This document shows, piece after piece, positions 8,711-17,390 of a stretch of 64,000 nt of DNA. The stretch spans positions 1 through 64,000 of the forward strand of contig JAVVQG010000015.1 in assembly GCA_036655355.1 (NCBI GenBank). The letters are read 5' to 3'. The position numbers and the translations under genes are program-made. This DNA is from JAUNSR01 sp036655355. GTDB taxonomy: Bacteria; Bacteroidota; Bacteroidia; Bacteroidales; JAUNSR01. Position 1 is the first letter of the stretch. Every line of letters begins with the position of its first letter. The notes beneath the pieces are model-generated. The model made no database searches. It was given only the letters and a program-made list of their open reading frames with translations, and had not been told where the DNA came from.

Positions 8711-8744
8711 GAATATAAAATTTCGCTAAAAAGAAAGCGAAATT
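8711..8744 (-). terminator. Possible waaA terminator in the 8507-8910 gap
   Basis: Nine-base perfect arms (8719-8727 AATTTCGCT and 8736-8744) are followed on the minus strand by TTTTATATTC. It lies about 170 bases after the waaA stop. The rest of the 404-base gap holds the pta leader and no recognisable gene. Confidence 0.5.
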
Positions 8745-8910
8745 ATTGAACTGTAACCCCATTGAGTTAAATCCAATAATCTCGCTTAAATAATTTTAAT
8801 AGCAAAATGCCATTATCACGTACTATTCTTCTCTTTTTTCAGATCAACTTCTTAGAGGCGGCTTGAGAAAACATCGAACCCGAATAATGTATGTAAACTC
8901 AAACTGCTTC

Positions 8911-10137
8911 TTAGAAAACTGCTTCCAGAATATGGCTGGTGGCTCCCGAATTATGGGCTACATAATACCCTGCCGTATCTCCTGCACTTTTCAAGAATGC
9001 CTGCTCTTGCTCAAACTGCGCCATCAGCGCTTTGAACTCAGCCGCATTTGCAATCGAAAAGGCTCCTTTGGCCGCGATCAACTCTTTCGCCTCACGGAAT
9101 TTCTGATAATTGGGACCGAAGACAACCGGAATGTCGTAGACAGCCGCTTCGAGCACGTTATGAATCCCCACACCGAAACCGCCTCCGATGTAGGCTAATT
9201 TACCGTAACGGTACACCGAAGACAACATCCCTATGCAATCGATGATCAAACAGCGCGCATCAGCGGGTACCTCATCGGTCAATTCGGTATAACGAACATA
9301 AGGCATATTCAACTTCCGGATAATATCGCGGATATGCGATTCGTGTATCTCGTGCGGAGCTATGATCAGTTTCATATCCGGACGATTATTGAAATAATCG
9401 ATCAAGATATCCTCATCCTTGGGCCATGAACTGCCTGCAACGAGGGTCAAGGGCGTATCCTTTACGAATTTCTCCACCAACGGAAGTTCTTTCGCCCCTT
9501 TCATGATTTCACGTACCCTGTCAAATCGGGTATCGCCGCTTACGGATACCTTTTTGACTCCGATATTCCGCAACAATGCATAAGAGGATTCATCCTGCAC
9601 AAAGATGTGTTCATAAAGCGGAAGGAGGTTCCGAAAAAACTGCCCGTACCCTTTGAAGAAAATCTGATCCGGACGGAAAATCGCGGAGATCAGGTAAACC
9701 GGAATGCCTCTGCTTTTCAATCCCAGCAAATAATTGGCCCAAAATTCATACTTGATAAAGAATGCCTTCTCAGGTCTTACCAAATCAAGAAAACGTTTTA
9801 CACGGGAGGGCTCATCAAACGGAAGGTAACAGATCAAATCCGCGCCCTCATAGTTTTTCCGAACTTCATATCCCGACGGAGAGAAAAAGGTCAGCAGAAT
9901 CTTATATTCCGGATGACTTTTGCGAATCTCTTCGATCATTGGACGTCCCTGTTCAAATTCGCCCAAAGAGGCTGCATGAAACCACAGATAGCGATCTTCA
10001 GGCTTACGATTCTCACGAAGATAATCGAACACCTGTTTGTGCCCCTCGGTCATCTTCTGGGCTTTGGAATTCTTTAATGCGGCCAATTTCACAGCCGATG
10101 CATAAAAAGAGATCCCAACATTATATATTATTTTCAT
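8911..10137 (-). CDS. waaA: 3-deoxy-D-manno-octulosonic acid (Kdo) transferase
   Basis: A 408-residue GT30 enzyme. An N-terminal hydrophobic helix (IIYNVGISFYASAVKLA) anchors it to the inner membrane. It has the family motifs WFHAASLGEFEQGRPMIE, ILLTFFSPSGYEVR and IKYEFWANYL. The C-terminal donor-binding region includes YIGGGFGVGIHNVLEAAVYDIPVVFGPNY. It transfers Kdo from CMP-Kdo to lipid IVA, so the cell makes a Kdo-bearing LPS core. It is third in a minus-strand run gltX - outer-membrane-type protein - waaA, with a 15-base gap. Confidence 0.96.
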   Translation of the reverse strand: MKIIYNVGISFYASAVKLAALKNSKAQKMTEGHKQVFDYLRENRKPEDRYLWFHAASLGEFEQGRPMIEEIRKSHPEYKILLTFFSPSGYEVRKNYEGADLICYLPFDEPSRVKRFLDLVRPEKAFFIKYEFWANYLLGLKSRGIPVYLISAIFRPDQIFFKGYGQFFRNLLPLYEHIFVQDESSYALLRNIGVKKVSVSGDTRFDRVREIMKGAKELPLVEKFVKDTPLTLVAGSSWPKDEDILIDYFNNRPDMKLIIAPHEIHESHIRDIIRKLNMPYVRYTELTDEVPADARCLIIDCIGMLSSVYRYGKLAYIGGGFGVGIHNVLEAAVYDIPVVFGPNYQKFREAKELIAAKGAFSIANAAEFKALMAQFEQEQAFLKSAGDTAGYYVAHNSGATSHILEAVF

Positions 10138-10152
10138 CTGATTAATGTCATA

Positions 10153-11205
10153 TCAAAACACAATGACTCGTTTCTGTTTCTTTTTTCCACCGTACGACTG
10201 ATCGATATGAAAGCGTACGAACAATTGTTGTTGCCGTTGCACCCGACCGTCGGCAAAATGGAAATTAGCTGAGAATTTACACTCCACAAATCGTTTTTTC
10301 AGGAGATAAACGTAAACATCCAGCCTGTCGTAAAAAGAGAGACGATAGAAAGGGTCTCCCCGGTAAAGATATGACCCGAACTCGTTATAGAACGTAAACT
10401 GGTCTTTTCCTGCATACAGCAGGTTCTTTACACCCAAGATGCGCCATTCCGCGCCTATCTCTCCTAAAAATCCGGTAGGAACATGCCATGTTCCCACACC
10501 CCTGTTTCTATTTGCAGAGAGAAGAAGTCCCCCTTTCACCTGCAACGAATCCAGGAAAGTCAATCCGGAAAGGTTTGTCCCGAGATACGGATTGAACATC
10601 AGATTGTCAATCACATGGGTATTATCGGCATACTTAGCTTTGGCGAAATGATTCATCGAAAAGAACCACCCGGCAAAGGTGCGGCGATAGTTAAACTTAC
10701 CGTCGGATGCGATGGTAAATATTTCCCGATGCGATTCGGTCTGTTTACTTCGCCAGTCTACATACATTTCGGCGTAACCCGCCTCGGCATAAAACTGAAG
10801 AAGTACTCCGTTGATATTCGGATTAAAATAGAGTATCGAATCATATTGCATGGCCATCGGATACTCCTCCGCGAGTTGTCTGCGCGGAAAAGACCCGAAG
10901 GTTGCATTCATTTTTTTACTTTTATACCGATAGTATACGGTCCAATCTATTTTTGAATCTTTCTCAGAACCGAATTCCGATATCCAGCTTAATCCGGCCA
11001 TCAGCTGATGGTTTTCCCGGAATCCCACGCCCACTTCGGGAGAGAGCCGCGTACCGAAAAAGGTTTGCGGTATCTGGCAGGGCTTCGTGAATTCCCGGTT
11101 ATCGAAGAAACCGAAAAAATCAAGATCCCACAGAAGCTGTTGTGCCTTTCCGGTAAAGGAGGCACAAAGAGATAGGATTAGGATTAAGGTTCTGATGCGT
11201 TTCAT
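10153..11205 (-). CDS. Secreted protein, probable outer-membrane beta-barrel, function unknown
   Basis: A 350-residue protein with a clear signal peptide (LILILSLCASFTGKAQ, cleavage near residue 21). The mature part is rich in alternating polar and aromatic strands, such as FTFYNEFGSYLYRGDPFYRLSFYDRLDVYVYLL written here in pieces: FTFYNEFGSYLY and LSFYDRLDVYVYLL. This suggests an outer-membrane barrel. The start codon abuts the gltX stop and waaA follows 15 bases later, so it is expressed within an envelope/translation operon. No named family is recognised. Confidence 0.65.
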   Translation of the reverse strand: MKRIRTLILILSLCASFTGKAQQLLWDLDFFGFFDNREFTKPCQIPQTFFGTRLSPEVGVGFRENHQLMAGLSWISEFGSEKDSKIDWTVYYRYKSKKMNATFGSFPRRQLAEEYPMAMQYDSILYFNPNINGVLLQFYAEAGYAEMYVDWRSKQTESHREIFTIASDGKFNYRRTFAGWFFSMNHFAKAKYADNTHVIDNLMFNPYLGTNLSGLTFLDSLQVKGGLLLSANRNRGVGTWHVPTGFLGEIGAEWRILGVKNLLYAGKDQFTFYNEFGSYLYRGDPFYRLSFYDRLDVYVYLLKKRFVECKFSANFHFADGRVQRQQQLFVRFHIDQSYGGKKKQKRVIVF

Positions 11206-12714
11206 TTAGATTGTTTCAACAGCTTTTCGGATGCGGGCTACAGACTCATCTTTGCCCAAAACCTCCGTAATGTCAAACATATGGGGACCTTTCGATTCGC
11301 CAACGATTGCCAAACGGAAAGCATTCATGACGTTGCCAAGATGGTAACCTTTCTGCTCGATCCAGCCTTTCACGATTGTTTCGGTATTTTCAGCCGAGAA
11401 ATCCTCAATCGCTTCCAATACGCCGGCTAGTTCGGTCATCTGCTCAGGCGATTCCGCTTTCCAGCGTTTCTTCACCACTTTCTCATCGTAAGAAACTGGA
11501 GCTACGAAGAAGAACGAAGCCTGATCCCACAACTCTTTCACAAAATTCACACGCTCTTTCACAAGAGATACGATGCGAACCACTTTCTCTTTCGGTGCTT
11601 CCACTCCATGAGCAGCCAAGACAGGAGCAAAAAGATCAGCGATCTCTTCATTGCTCTTCATCTGGATGTATTTGTGATTGAACCATTTTCCTTTTTCATA
11701 ATCGAACTTCGCACCGCTCTTACTACAACGATCCAAAGCGAACAACTGAATCAGTTCATCCATGCTCATGATCTCCTGATCATTTCCCGGATTCCAACCC
11801 AATAGTGCCAGGAAGTTGATAACCGCTTCCGGAAGATAACCCGACTCACGGTATCCCGAAGAGATATCGCCGGTTTTCGGATCTTTCCATTCCAACGGGA
11901 AAACAGGGAAACCGAGACGATCGCCATCGCGTTTGCTCAATTTACCGTTACCGTCCGGTTTAAGCAACAACGGAAGGTGTGCGAATTCGGGAGCTTCCCA
12001 TTCGAATGCTCTGTAAAGCAAAACGTGAAGCGGTGCAGAAGGCAACCACTCCTCTCCGCGGATAACGTGAGACACCTCCATCAAGTGGTCGTCTACGATA
12101 TTCGCCAAGTGATACGTAGGCAGCTCATCAGCCGATTTATAAAGTACTTTGTCATCGAGAATGCTTGAGTTGATCGTCACCTCACCGCGAATCAGGTCGT
12201 TTACAACCACGTCTTCGTTCGGTTCGATCTTAAAGCGCACCACATACTGAGTACCGTTGGCGATCAGCGCGTCAACCTCCTCTTTCGGAAGGCTTAGCGA
12301 GTTGCGCATCTCCATACGGGTAGAAGCGTCGTACTGGAAATTCGCCACGTCGCTACGTTTCAAATCCAGTTCAGCCGGAGTATCGAATGCGATATACGCC
12401 TTACCGGCCTCCAACAACTGATTAACATATTTCTTATAGATGTCTCTTCGCTCCGACTGACGGTACGGCGCGTGATTTCCACCCACACCGACACCTTCGT
12501 CGATCTTAATCCCCAGCCAGTTCAACGATTCGATAATGTACTCTTCGGCACCCGGAACGAATCGCTGTGAATCAGTATCTTCAATACGTAAAAGCATATC
12601 CCCGCCATGCTGTTTTGCAAACAGATAGTTATATAGGGCGGTTCTGACGCCTCCGATATGCAATGCCCCCGTAGGGCTTGGTGCGAAACGCACTCTTACT
12701 TTTCTTTCTGACAT
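11206..12714 (-). CDS. gltX: Glutamyl-tRNA synthetase
   Basis: A 502-residue class I synthetase. It has the HIGH motif as PTGALHIGGVRTALYNYLF near the N-terminus and the KMSKS equivalent KLSKRDG in the middle. An all-helical anticodon-binding domain fills the C-terminal third. Length matches bacterial GltX. The cytoplasmic enzyme charges tRNA-Glu. It is first in the run with the outer-membrane-type gene and waaA, with a -7 box about 29 bases upstream. Confidence 0.98.
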   Translation of the reverse strand: MSERKVRVRFAPSPTGALHIGGVRTALYNYLFAKQHGGDMLLRIEDTDSQRFVPGAEEYIIESLNWLGIKIDEGVGVGGNHAPYRQSERRDIYKKYVNQLLEAGKAYIAFDTPAELDLKRSDVANFQYDASTRMEMRNSLSLPKEEVDALIANGTQYVVRFKIEPNEDVVVNDLIRGEVTINSSILDDKVLYKSADELPTYHLANIVDDHLMEVSHVIRGEEWLPSAPLHVLLYRAFEWEAPEFAHLPLLLKPDGNGKLSKRDGDRLGFPVFPLEWKDPKTGDISSGYRESGYLPEAVINFLALLGWNPGNDQEIMSMDELIQLFALDRCSKSGAKFDYEKGKWFNHKYIQMKSNEEIADLFAPVLAAHGVEAPKEKVVRIVSLVKERVNFVKELWDQASFFFVAPVSYDEKVVKKRWKAESPEQMTELAGVLEAIEDFSAENTETIVKGWIEQKGYHLGNVMNAFRLAIVGESKGPHMFDITEVLGKDESVARIRKAVETI

Positions 12715-12742
12715 ATATTTATGAAATTTATTTCTAATGCGG

Positions 12743-12750
12743 CAAAATTA
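12743..12750 (-). promoter_or_regulatory. Putative -7 box of gltX
   Basis: The minus strand reads TAATTTTG, matching TAnnTTTG, 29 bases before the gltX start. There is no TTTG at the standard -33 distance. Confidence 0.45.
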
Positions 12751-12844
12751 CACCTTTTTTTGGCAATTTGCTCTTTGGCATTCCTTAATTCTTTGTGTAT
12801 GATCGGCTTCATCGATTACCGGGCGAGCACCTCAAGTAATCTAC

Positions 12845-13045
12845 TCAGTCAATCTCCTCAAGCAGTTTTTTCAACTCCTCATCCGTTTTAAAGAGCTTCT
12901 CCTTACAGATTCGAAGCAGTTCCACCGATCGGGCCGTATAAGCTTTCAGCTCATCGATCTCACACTCATTTCCTTGTAGTTTTCGAACAATATCCTCCAG
13001 CTCCTTAATCGCTTCGGAATAACTTTCTGTCTTCTTTTGTGCCAT
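12845..13045 (-). CDS. xseB: Exodeoxyribonuclease VII small subunit
   Basis: A 66-residue XseB with the family pattern SYSEAIKELEDIVRKLQ, then EIDELKAYTARSVELLRICKEKL. It forms the coiled, all-helical small subunit that binds XseA in the single-strand-specific exonuclease VII. It lies 32 bases downstream of xseA and ends the mnmA-subtilase-xseA-xseB run. Confidence 0.94.
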   Translation of the reverse strand: MAQKKTESYSEAIKELEDIVRKLQGNECEIDELKAYTARSVELLRICKEKLFKTDEELKKLLEEID

Positions 13046-13077
13046 AATTGATATGATAATAGCTTCTATTAAACGAT

Positions 13078-14469
13078 TTATGATTTGTATTTGAGGTCTG
13101 TTACAATTGACTCGGCACTTCCGTCGGCCAACAGGGTCTGAATCCGATCGCCCCGCTTGAGTTCGGTAGCCGATTTCACCACGCGCCCGTTGACAACGGT
13201 AAGCGAATACCCCTTTTTGAGGATATTCTCGGGCGAAACCAGTTCGATCACCTTTTCGGTATTCTCCAATTCCCTTTTCGCCCGGTCCACCAACAACGGA
13301 ACCGTACTTTTGAGACGCTCACGAATGATCTCCAGTCGCATCTCCTGCGCCCGCACCAATGTCTGCGCCAGCCGGGGGATCTGTACCGATAAACGTTGCA
13401 GGTTATTGCGTTCTTCCGATACCATCAGACGAATCCGCGAACTGAGTTGCGATTTCAACAACGCTTGTTGCGACACCTCACGATCGATCCGGTGACGAAT
13501 CAGGTAAGGGATTGCCTCTGTGACGCTGTTCAATCGCTGTTTTTCGCGATCCACGCGCTCTTTCACCGTTTGATTGATGAGTTGTTGCAATCCCACAGTC
13601 GTTTCATATGCCTCATCCATCCTGCCGATCAGAAACTCTGCGGCAGCCGTAGGGGTTTTCACGCGGGTATGGGCGATGGAATCAAGCACCGTCTCATCCC
13701 GCTCGTGTCCGATTCCCGTAATGAGAGGTAACGGAAACTGAGCGCAGTTGAGGGCCAACAGGTAACTGTCGAAACTATTGAGGTCCGAAGTGGCTCCTCC
13801 TCCGCGGATCAGCACCACCACATCGAACAGATCGCGGTGCAGAAAAATCTTATTTAACGCGGCGATGATGCTCTCTTCGGTTTGCGAGCCCTGCATCACC
13901 GCGGGAAACAAACGGGTATAGAACCGATAACCGTGTACATTGTGTTCGATCTGATTCATAAAATCACCGAACCCGGCGGCGGTGGCAGATGAGATGATTG
14001 CGATGCGATTCGGCAGGAGCGGTATTTCCAACTCCTTATTCATATCCTTCACACCTTCCTCTTCGAGCTGTCTGAGAATCTCTGCCCGATGACGCGCCAT
14101 GTCGCCCAACGTATAGGTGGGATCGATATCGGAAACGGTAAGCGAATAACCGAAAAGCTCGTGAAACTCAACGGAGACCTCCACCAACACCTTGATGCCG
14201 GCTGTAAAGTGCTGTCCCGTCTGTTTCTCAAAATAGGGCTTGAGCAATTTCCAATTGGAAGCCCAGATGTTACCACGGGCCTTGGCGATGATGGTGCCCC
14301 GGCGGTTATCCTTTTCTACAAACTCCACATAACAGTGCCCCGAGGAGTAATTCTCCTTTACATCGCTCAGTTCGGCCCGAACCCAGTAGCGATCCGGGAA
14401 GCATCCCCTCAGGGCATCCTTCACGATGCCGTTAAGTTCGAAAAGCGATAGTTCATGAGAATGAGTCAT
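13078..14469 (-). CDS. xseA: Exodeoxyribonuclease VII large subunit
   Basis: A 463-residue XseA. The N-terminal OB-fold runs over about residues 1-110 (LFELNGIVKDALRGCF and YWVRAELSDVKENYSSGHCYVEF). The catalytic region has IAIISSATAAGFGDF and the signatures DVVVLIRGGGATSDLNSFD and GIGHERDETVLDSIAH. A long helical region (about 290-410) binds XseB. The first codons overlap the end of the subtilase gene by 4 bases, so translation is probably coupled. Confidence 0.97.
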   Translation of the reverse strand: MTHSHELSLFELNGIVKDALRGCFPDRYWVRAELSDVKENYSSGHCYVEFVEKDNRRGTIIAKARGNIWASNWKLLKPYFEKQTGQHFTAGIKVLVEVSVEFHELFGYSLTVSDIDPTYTLGDMARHRAEILRQLEEEGVKDMNKELEIPLLPNRIAIISSATAAGFGDFMNQIEHNVHGYRFYTRLFPAVMQGSQTEESIIAALNKIFLHRDLFDVVVLIRGGGATSDLNSFDSYLLALNCAQFPLPLITGIGHERDETVLDSIAHTRVKTPTAAAEFLIGRMDEAYETTVGLQQLINQTVKERVDREKQRLNSVTEAIPYLIRHRIDREVSQQALLKSQLSSRIRLMVSEERNNLQRLSVQIPRLAQTLVRAQEMRLEIIRERLKSTVPLLVDRAKRELENTEKVIELVSPENILKKGYSLTVVNGRVVKSATELKRGDRIQTLLADGSAESIVTDLKYKS

Positions 14470-16058
14470 CTGCGATTATGATTAATTCGTTGTGAATAAA
14501 TAAAATTCTCATTTCGGATGTTGACGATGTAAAGACCGTCTCCGAAATGATCCATATTGAATATATATTGTTCGCCACGGAAACGGGTCTTAAAGACGGG
14601 TATTCCCGAGGTGTTGAATATCTGTAAGTAAAACTCATCCGCACCCGGTGGAAGTCCCGTTATCCGCCACACGCCCGATCGCAACGGATAGGGAGTAATC
14701 TGAATCTGATGGTCTCCCAACACGACATTGGTTCCCGTAGCATGCACAAAGGCTTGATACATATCCGGAACGCCGTAGCCGGTCAAGGAGTCAGGCGTTG
14801 CGAATGAAGAGGAATTTTCGCGGATCAGAGACAACAACTCGTTGCTGTCCAAGTGGGGAAGCGACTGCCACAGACAGGTTACCAGTCCCGCCAGGATCGG
14901 AGCGGAGAAAGAGGTACCCGAAGCTTCCGATACGGTATTGCTCTCGTAAATCACATAGGCCGGATTGCCAAGAGCCATCACATCGGGTTTGACAAAGCCT
15001 TTGTCTGTGAAACCGGCTCCCGAAAAGTATGCGCAGGTACGGTCCGGATTGATTGCGCCCACGGTAAGAATGTCGGGACAATCCCCCGGAAAACCGAGAC
15101 GTTCCCAATCTTCGGCACGTTCATTGCCGGCACTATTGACCACAACCATCCCTTTACGGGCCGCAAAAGAAGCTCCCCGAGTGATGTAAGCGGTTTTTCC
15201 GTCGAGTGCATCCCACGTATAGCTTTTCGCGGGAGCATCGAACTGACAATATCCCAAAGAGCTGTTGATCACATCAACGCCCACGCTGTCGGCAAACTCG
15301 GCCGCGGCAATCCAATAATCCTCCTCCACGGGAAATTCCGATGAAGAATCTTCCGACCGGAGCAACCAGTAAGAGGCGTTGGGAGCGCTACCCCACAAAC
15401 GACTCTTATCGGAAGAGGCCATCGTTGATAATACCCGTGCTCCGTGCGGATGAGTGGAGAAGATATCGCTCCGGGGATCTACAAAATCACGCGTCCCCAC
15501 CACCTGACGCAGCAGGTCGGCGTTTTTATCGATATTGAGAAATCCCGCATCGATAACCGCTACCACCATCCCTTCTCCCCGATATCCTGCATCATGAAGC
15601 AACTCGCCGTGGTGAATGAGAATCTGCTCGCGCATGAGATTCATCGAAGGCGCCAATTCCGCCTGTTCCTCTATGAAGAAGCTCTTTTGAACCTGATTCT
15701 CTTTCCATACCAACTCCGCTTTATCCACAAACGGAAACGCCTCAAACACATCCGTCCCGATTGAATCCTCCGTGCCGATCACCACGGTATTCATCCAGCG
15801 CGAAGTCGTAACCACCTCATATCCCCGTTCCCGAAGGAAAGAGAGATAAGAGGGGGAGACAGGTACGTCAGAGCCGTCTAAGCCGATGTGCTGACGGGCA
15901 CGGCGACTCAGAGCCCGCTCGGACAACAACTGTTCGGGATGCTCCAAAAGCGCCTCAACATCCGGTTTATCACTTAGGAAAAGCCGGTATTTATAGTTCG
16001 TCTGCGCTTGAATCGCCGAACCGGACAACAGGAGCAAGAGTGGTAAAAGTATCTTCAT
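14466..16058 (-). CDS. Secreted subtilisin-like (S8) serine protease with T9SS-type C-terminus
   Basis: A 530-residue protein with a signal peptide (LLPLLLLLSGSAIQAQ). A propeptide-like region (about 20-150) precedes the S8 catalytic domain. The triad motifs are VVAVIDAGF (Asp), HPHGARVLSTMAS (His) and GTSFSAPILAGL (Ser). The oxyanion region is VVVNSAGNE. The last 80 or so residues form a beta-sandwich ending in GDGLYIVNIRNENFIYSQRI, which matches the type A sorting domains used by T9SS; the T9SS genes porU, porV and porT are in this window. It is unusual to find it between mnmA (7-base gap) and xseA (4-base overlap). The substrate is unknown. Confidence 0.9.
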   Translation of the reverse strand: MKILLPLLLLLSGSAIQAQTNYKYRLFLSDKPDVEALLEHPEQLLSERALSRRARQHIGLDGSDVPVSPSYLSFLRERGYEVVTTSRWMNTVVIGTEDSIGTDVFEAFPFVDKAELVWKENQVQKSFFIEEQAELAPSMNLMREQILIHHGELLHDAGYRGEGMVVAVIDAGFLNIDKNADLLRQVVGTRDFVDPRSDIFSTHPHGARVLSTMASSDKSRLWGSAPNASYWLLRSEDSSSEFPVEEDYWIAAAEFADSVGVDVINSSLGYCQFDAPAKSYTWDALDGKTAYITRGASFAARKGMVVVNSAGNERAEDWERLGFPGDCPDILTVGAINPDRTCAYFSGAGFTDKGFVKPDVMALGNPAYVIYESNTVSEASGTSFSAPILAGLVTCLWQSLPHLDSNELLSLIRENSSSFATPDSLTGYGVPDMYQAFVHATGTNVVLGDHQIQITPYPLRSGVWRITGLPPGADEFYLQIFNTSGIPVFKTRFRGEQYIFNMDHFGDGLYIVNIRNENFIYSQRINHNRR

Positions 16059-16065
16059 CAGTTTG

Positions 16066-17166
16066 TTATTTTGATCTGTATTTCTTCATCTCTTTGATCT
16101 CGGCGATAAGTCCTCCCGCTACCACCACATCGCCGTCATAAATAACAGCCGATTGTCCGGGTGTCACCGCTGAAGCGGATTCGGGGAATTCCACCAGGAT
16201 GTGTTGCTCATCACAAGCCGTTACCTGAAACGGAATGGCCGCACTCCGGTAACGGATGCGCACCGTCAGGTTCTCACGTTCCAGAAGCGATGGATCGGGT
16301 ATATTGCAACGCTTCATCAACATTTTCGAACTGATCAGCTCATCGGCCTTTCCCAAACGAATGGTGTTACGCGCCGGATTGATACGAACCACATAAGCCG
16401 GATAGCCCAATGCGATTTCGAGTCCTTTGCGCTGCCCGATCGTATAAAAAGGGAAACCTTTGTGCTTCCCGATTTTCCTACCCTGTTCATCCACGAAGTG
16501 TCCTTCGCCGATACGCGTGTCAATGTCGGGAACGTGGGTACGCAGAAAATCGCGGTAGTCTTTCTCTACGAAACACACCTCCATGCTCTCTTTCTTCTCG
16601 GCTTTCTCTCTAAAACCGCGTTCCAGCACATATCGTTTAATCTCCTCTTTCACCATTCCGCCAAGCGGAAAAAGTGTACGTGCGAGCTCCTTCTGTCCCA
16701 ATCGCCATAAGAAGTACGATTGATCTTTTAAGGGATCCACCCCTTTGGCGATATGCAGTTTTCCGTTGACCTCTACAATACGGGCATAATGCCCCGTAGC
16801 CACGAAATCGCATTCCAAACGATCGGCTACCTCGAGCAGATAACGCCATTTGAAATAGAGGTTACACATCACACATGGATTTGGCGTACGCCCCTCCAAG
16901 TACTCTTTTATAAAATCGGCTACTACGGTATCCTTAAAATCGGAACGAACATCGAGCGTATGGTGCTCAATCCCAAGTCGGTTCGCAAGTTCCCGTGCTT
17001 CTAGAACAAATGTCGGTTCGGTCTGGTTCTCTTTAAATTGCGAAGAGACGTCCCACATCCGCATGGTGAGCCCCACCACTTCATATCCTTGTTCAAGCAG
17101 CATCATACATACGGCAGAGCTGTCCACTCCACCACTCATGCCGACCAATACTTTCTTTTTCTTCAT
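16066..17166 (-). CDS. mnmA: tRNA-specific 2-thiouridylase MnmA
   Basis: A 366-residue MnmA. The PP-loop is VLVGMSGGVDSSAVCMMLL. The catalytic Cys is in PNPCVMCNLYFKWRYLL, and a second Cys lies in SMEVCFVEKDYRDFL. GFPFYTIGQRKGLEIALGYPAYVV leads into the C-terminal beta domain. It thiolates U34 of Lys, Glu and Gln tRNAs in the cytoplasm. It is the first gene of the run mnmA-subtilase-xseA-xseB. No TAnnTTTG box is evident in the first 60 bases upstream. Confidence 0.97.
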   Translation of the reverse strand: MKKKKVLVGMSGGVDSSAVCMMLLEQGYEVVGLTMRMWDVSSQFKENQTEPTFVLEARELANRLGIEHHTLDVRSDFKDTVVADFIKEYLEGRTPNPCVMCNLYFKWRYLLEVADRLECDFVATGHYARIVEVNGKLHIAKGVDPLKDQSYFLWRLGQKELARTLFPLGGMVKEEIKRYVLERGFREKAEKKESMEVCFVEKDYRDFLRTHVPDIDTRIGEGHFVDEQGRKIGKHKGFPFYTIGQRKGLEIALGYPAYVVRINPARNTIRLGKADELISSKMLMKRCNIPDPSLLERENLTVRIRYRSAAIPFQVTACDEQHILVEFPESASAVTPGQSAVIYDGDVVVAGGLIAEIKEMKKYRSK

Positions 17167-17220
17167 TAGTTCTTTATTTTCCCGTTTTATCTCTTTTAAT
17201 TGGATATCGTCCTAAAAAAC

Positions 17221-17281
17221 AAGTCCGGAAGTTCTAATAGTTTATGATTGTATTCATAAAGCTATTAAAAGTTCCAGACTT
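17221..17281. repeat. Long imperfect hairpin between mnmA and the GH35 gene
   Basis: Arms 17221-17247 and 17254-17281 pair over about 27 bases with a few mismatches (left arm starts AAGTCCGGAAGTTC; the right arm ends GTTCCAGACTT) around a 6-base loop. It may be a terminator for the GH35 gene or a small repeat element. A shorter CCCCTT/AAGGGG hairpin at 17348-17363 lies nearer the GH35 stop. Confidence 0.5.
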
Positions 17282-17390
17282 ATAAAATTATATTCACAAA
17301 GGAACAACATTCCGGCTTAATAGACAAACGGCGGAAAAAGGACATCCCCCCTTTGCCAAGGGGAAACCCGGTGAATATTTATTTTATCGG

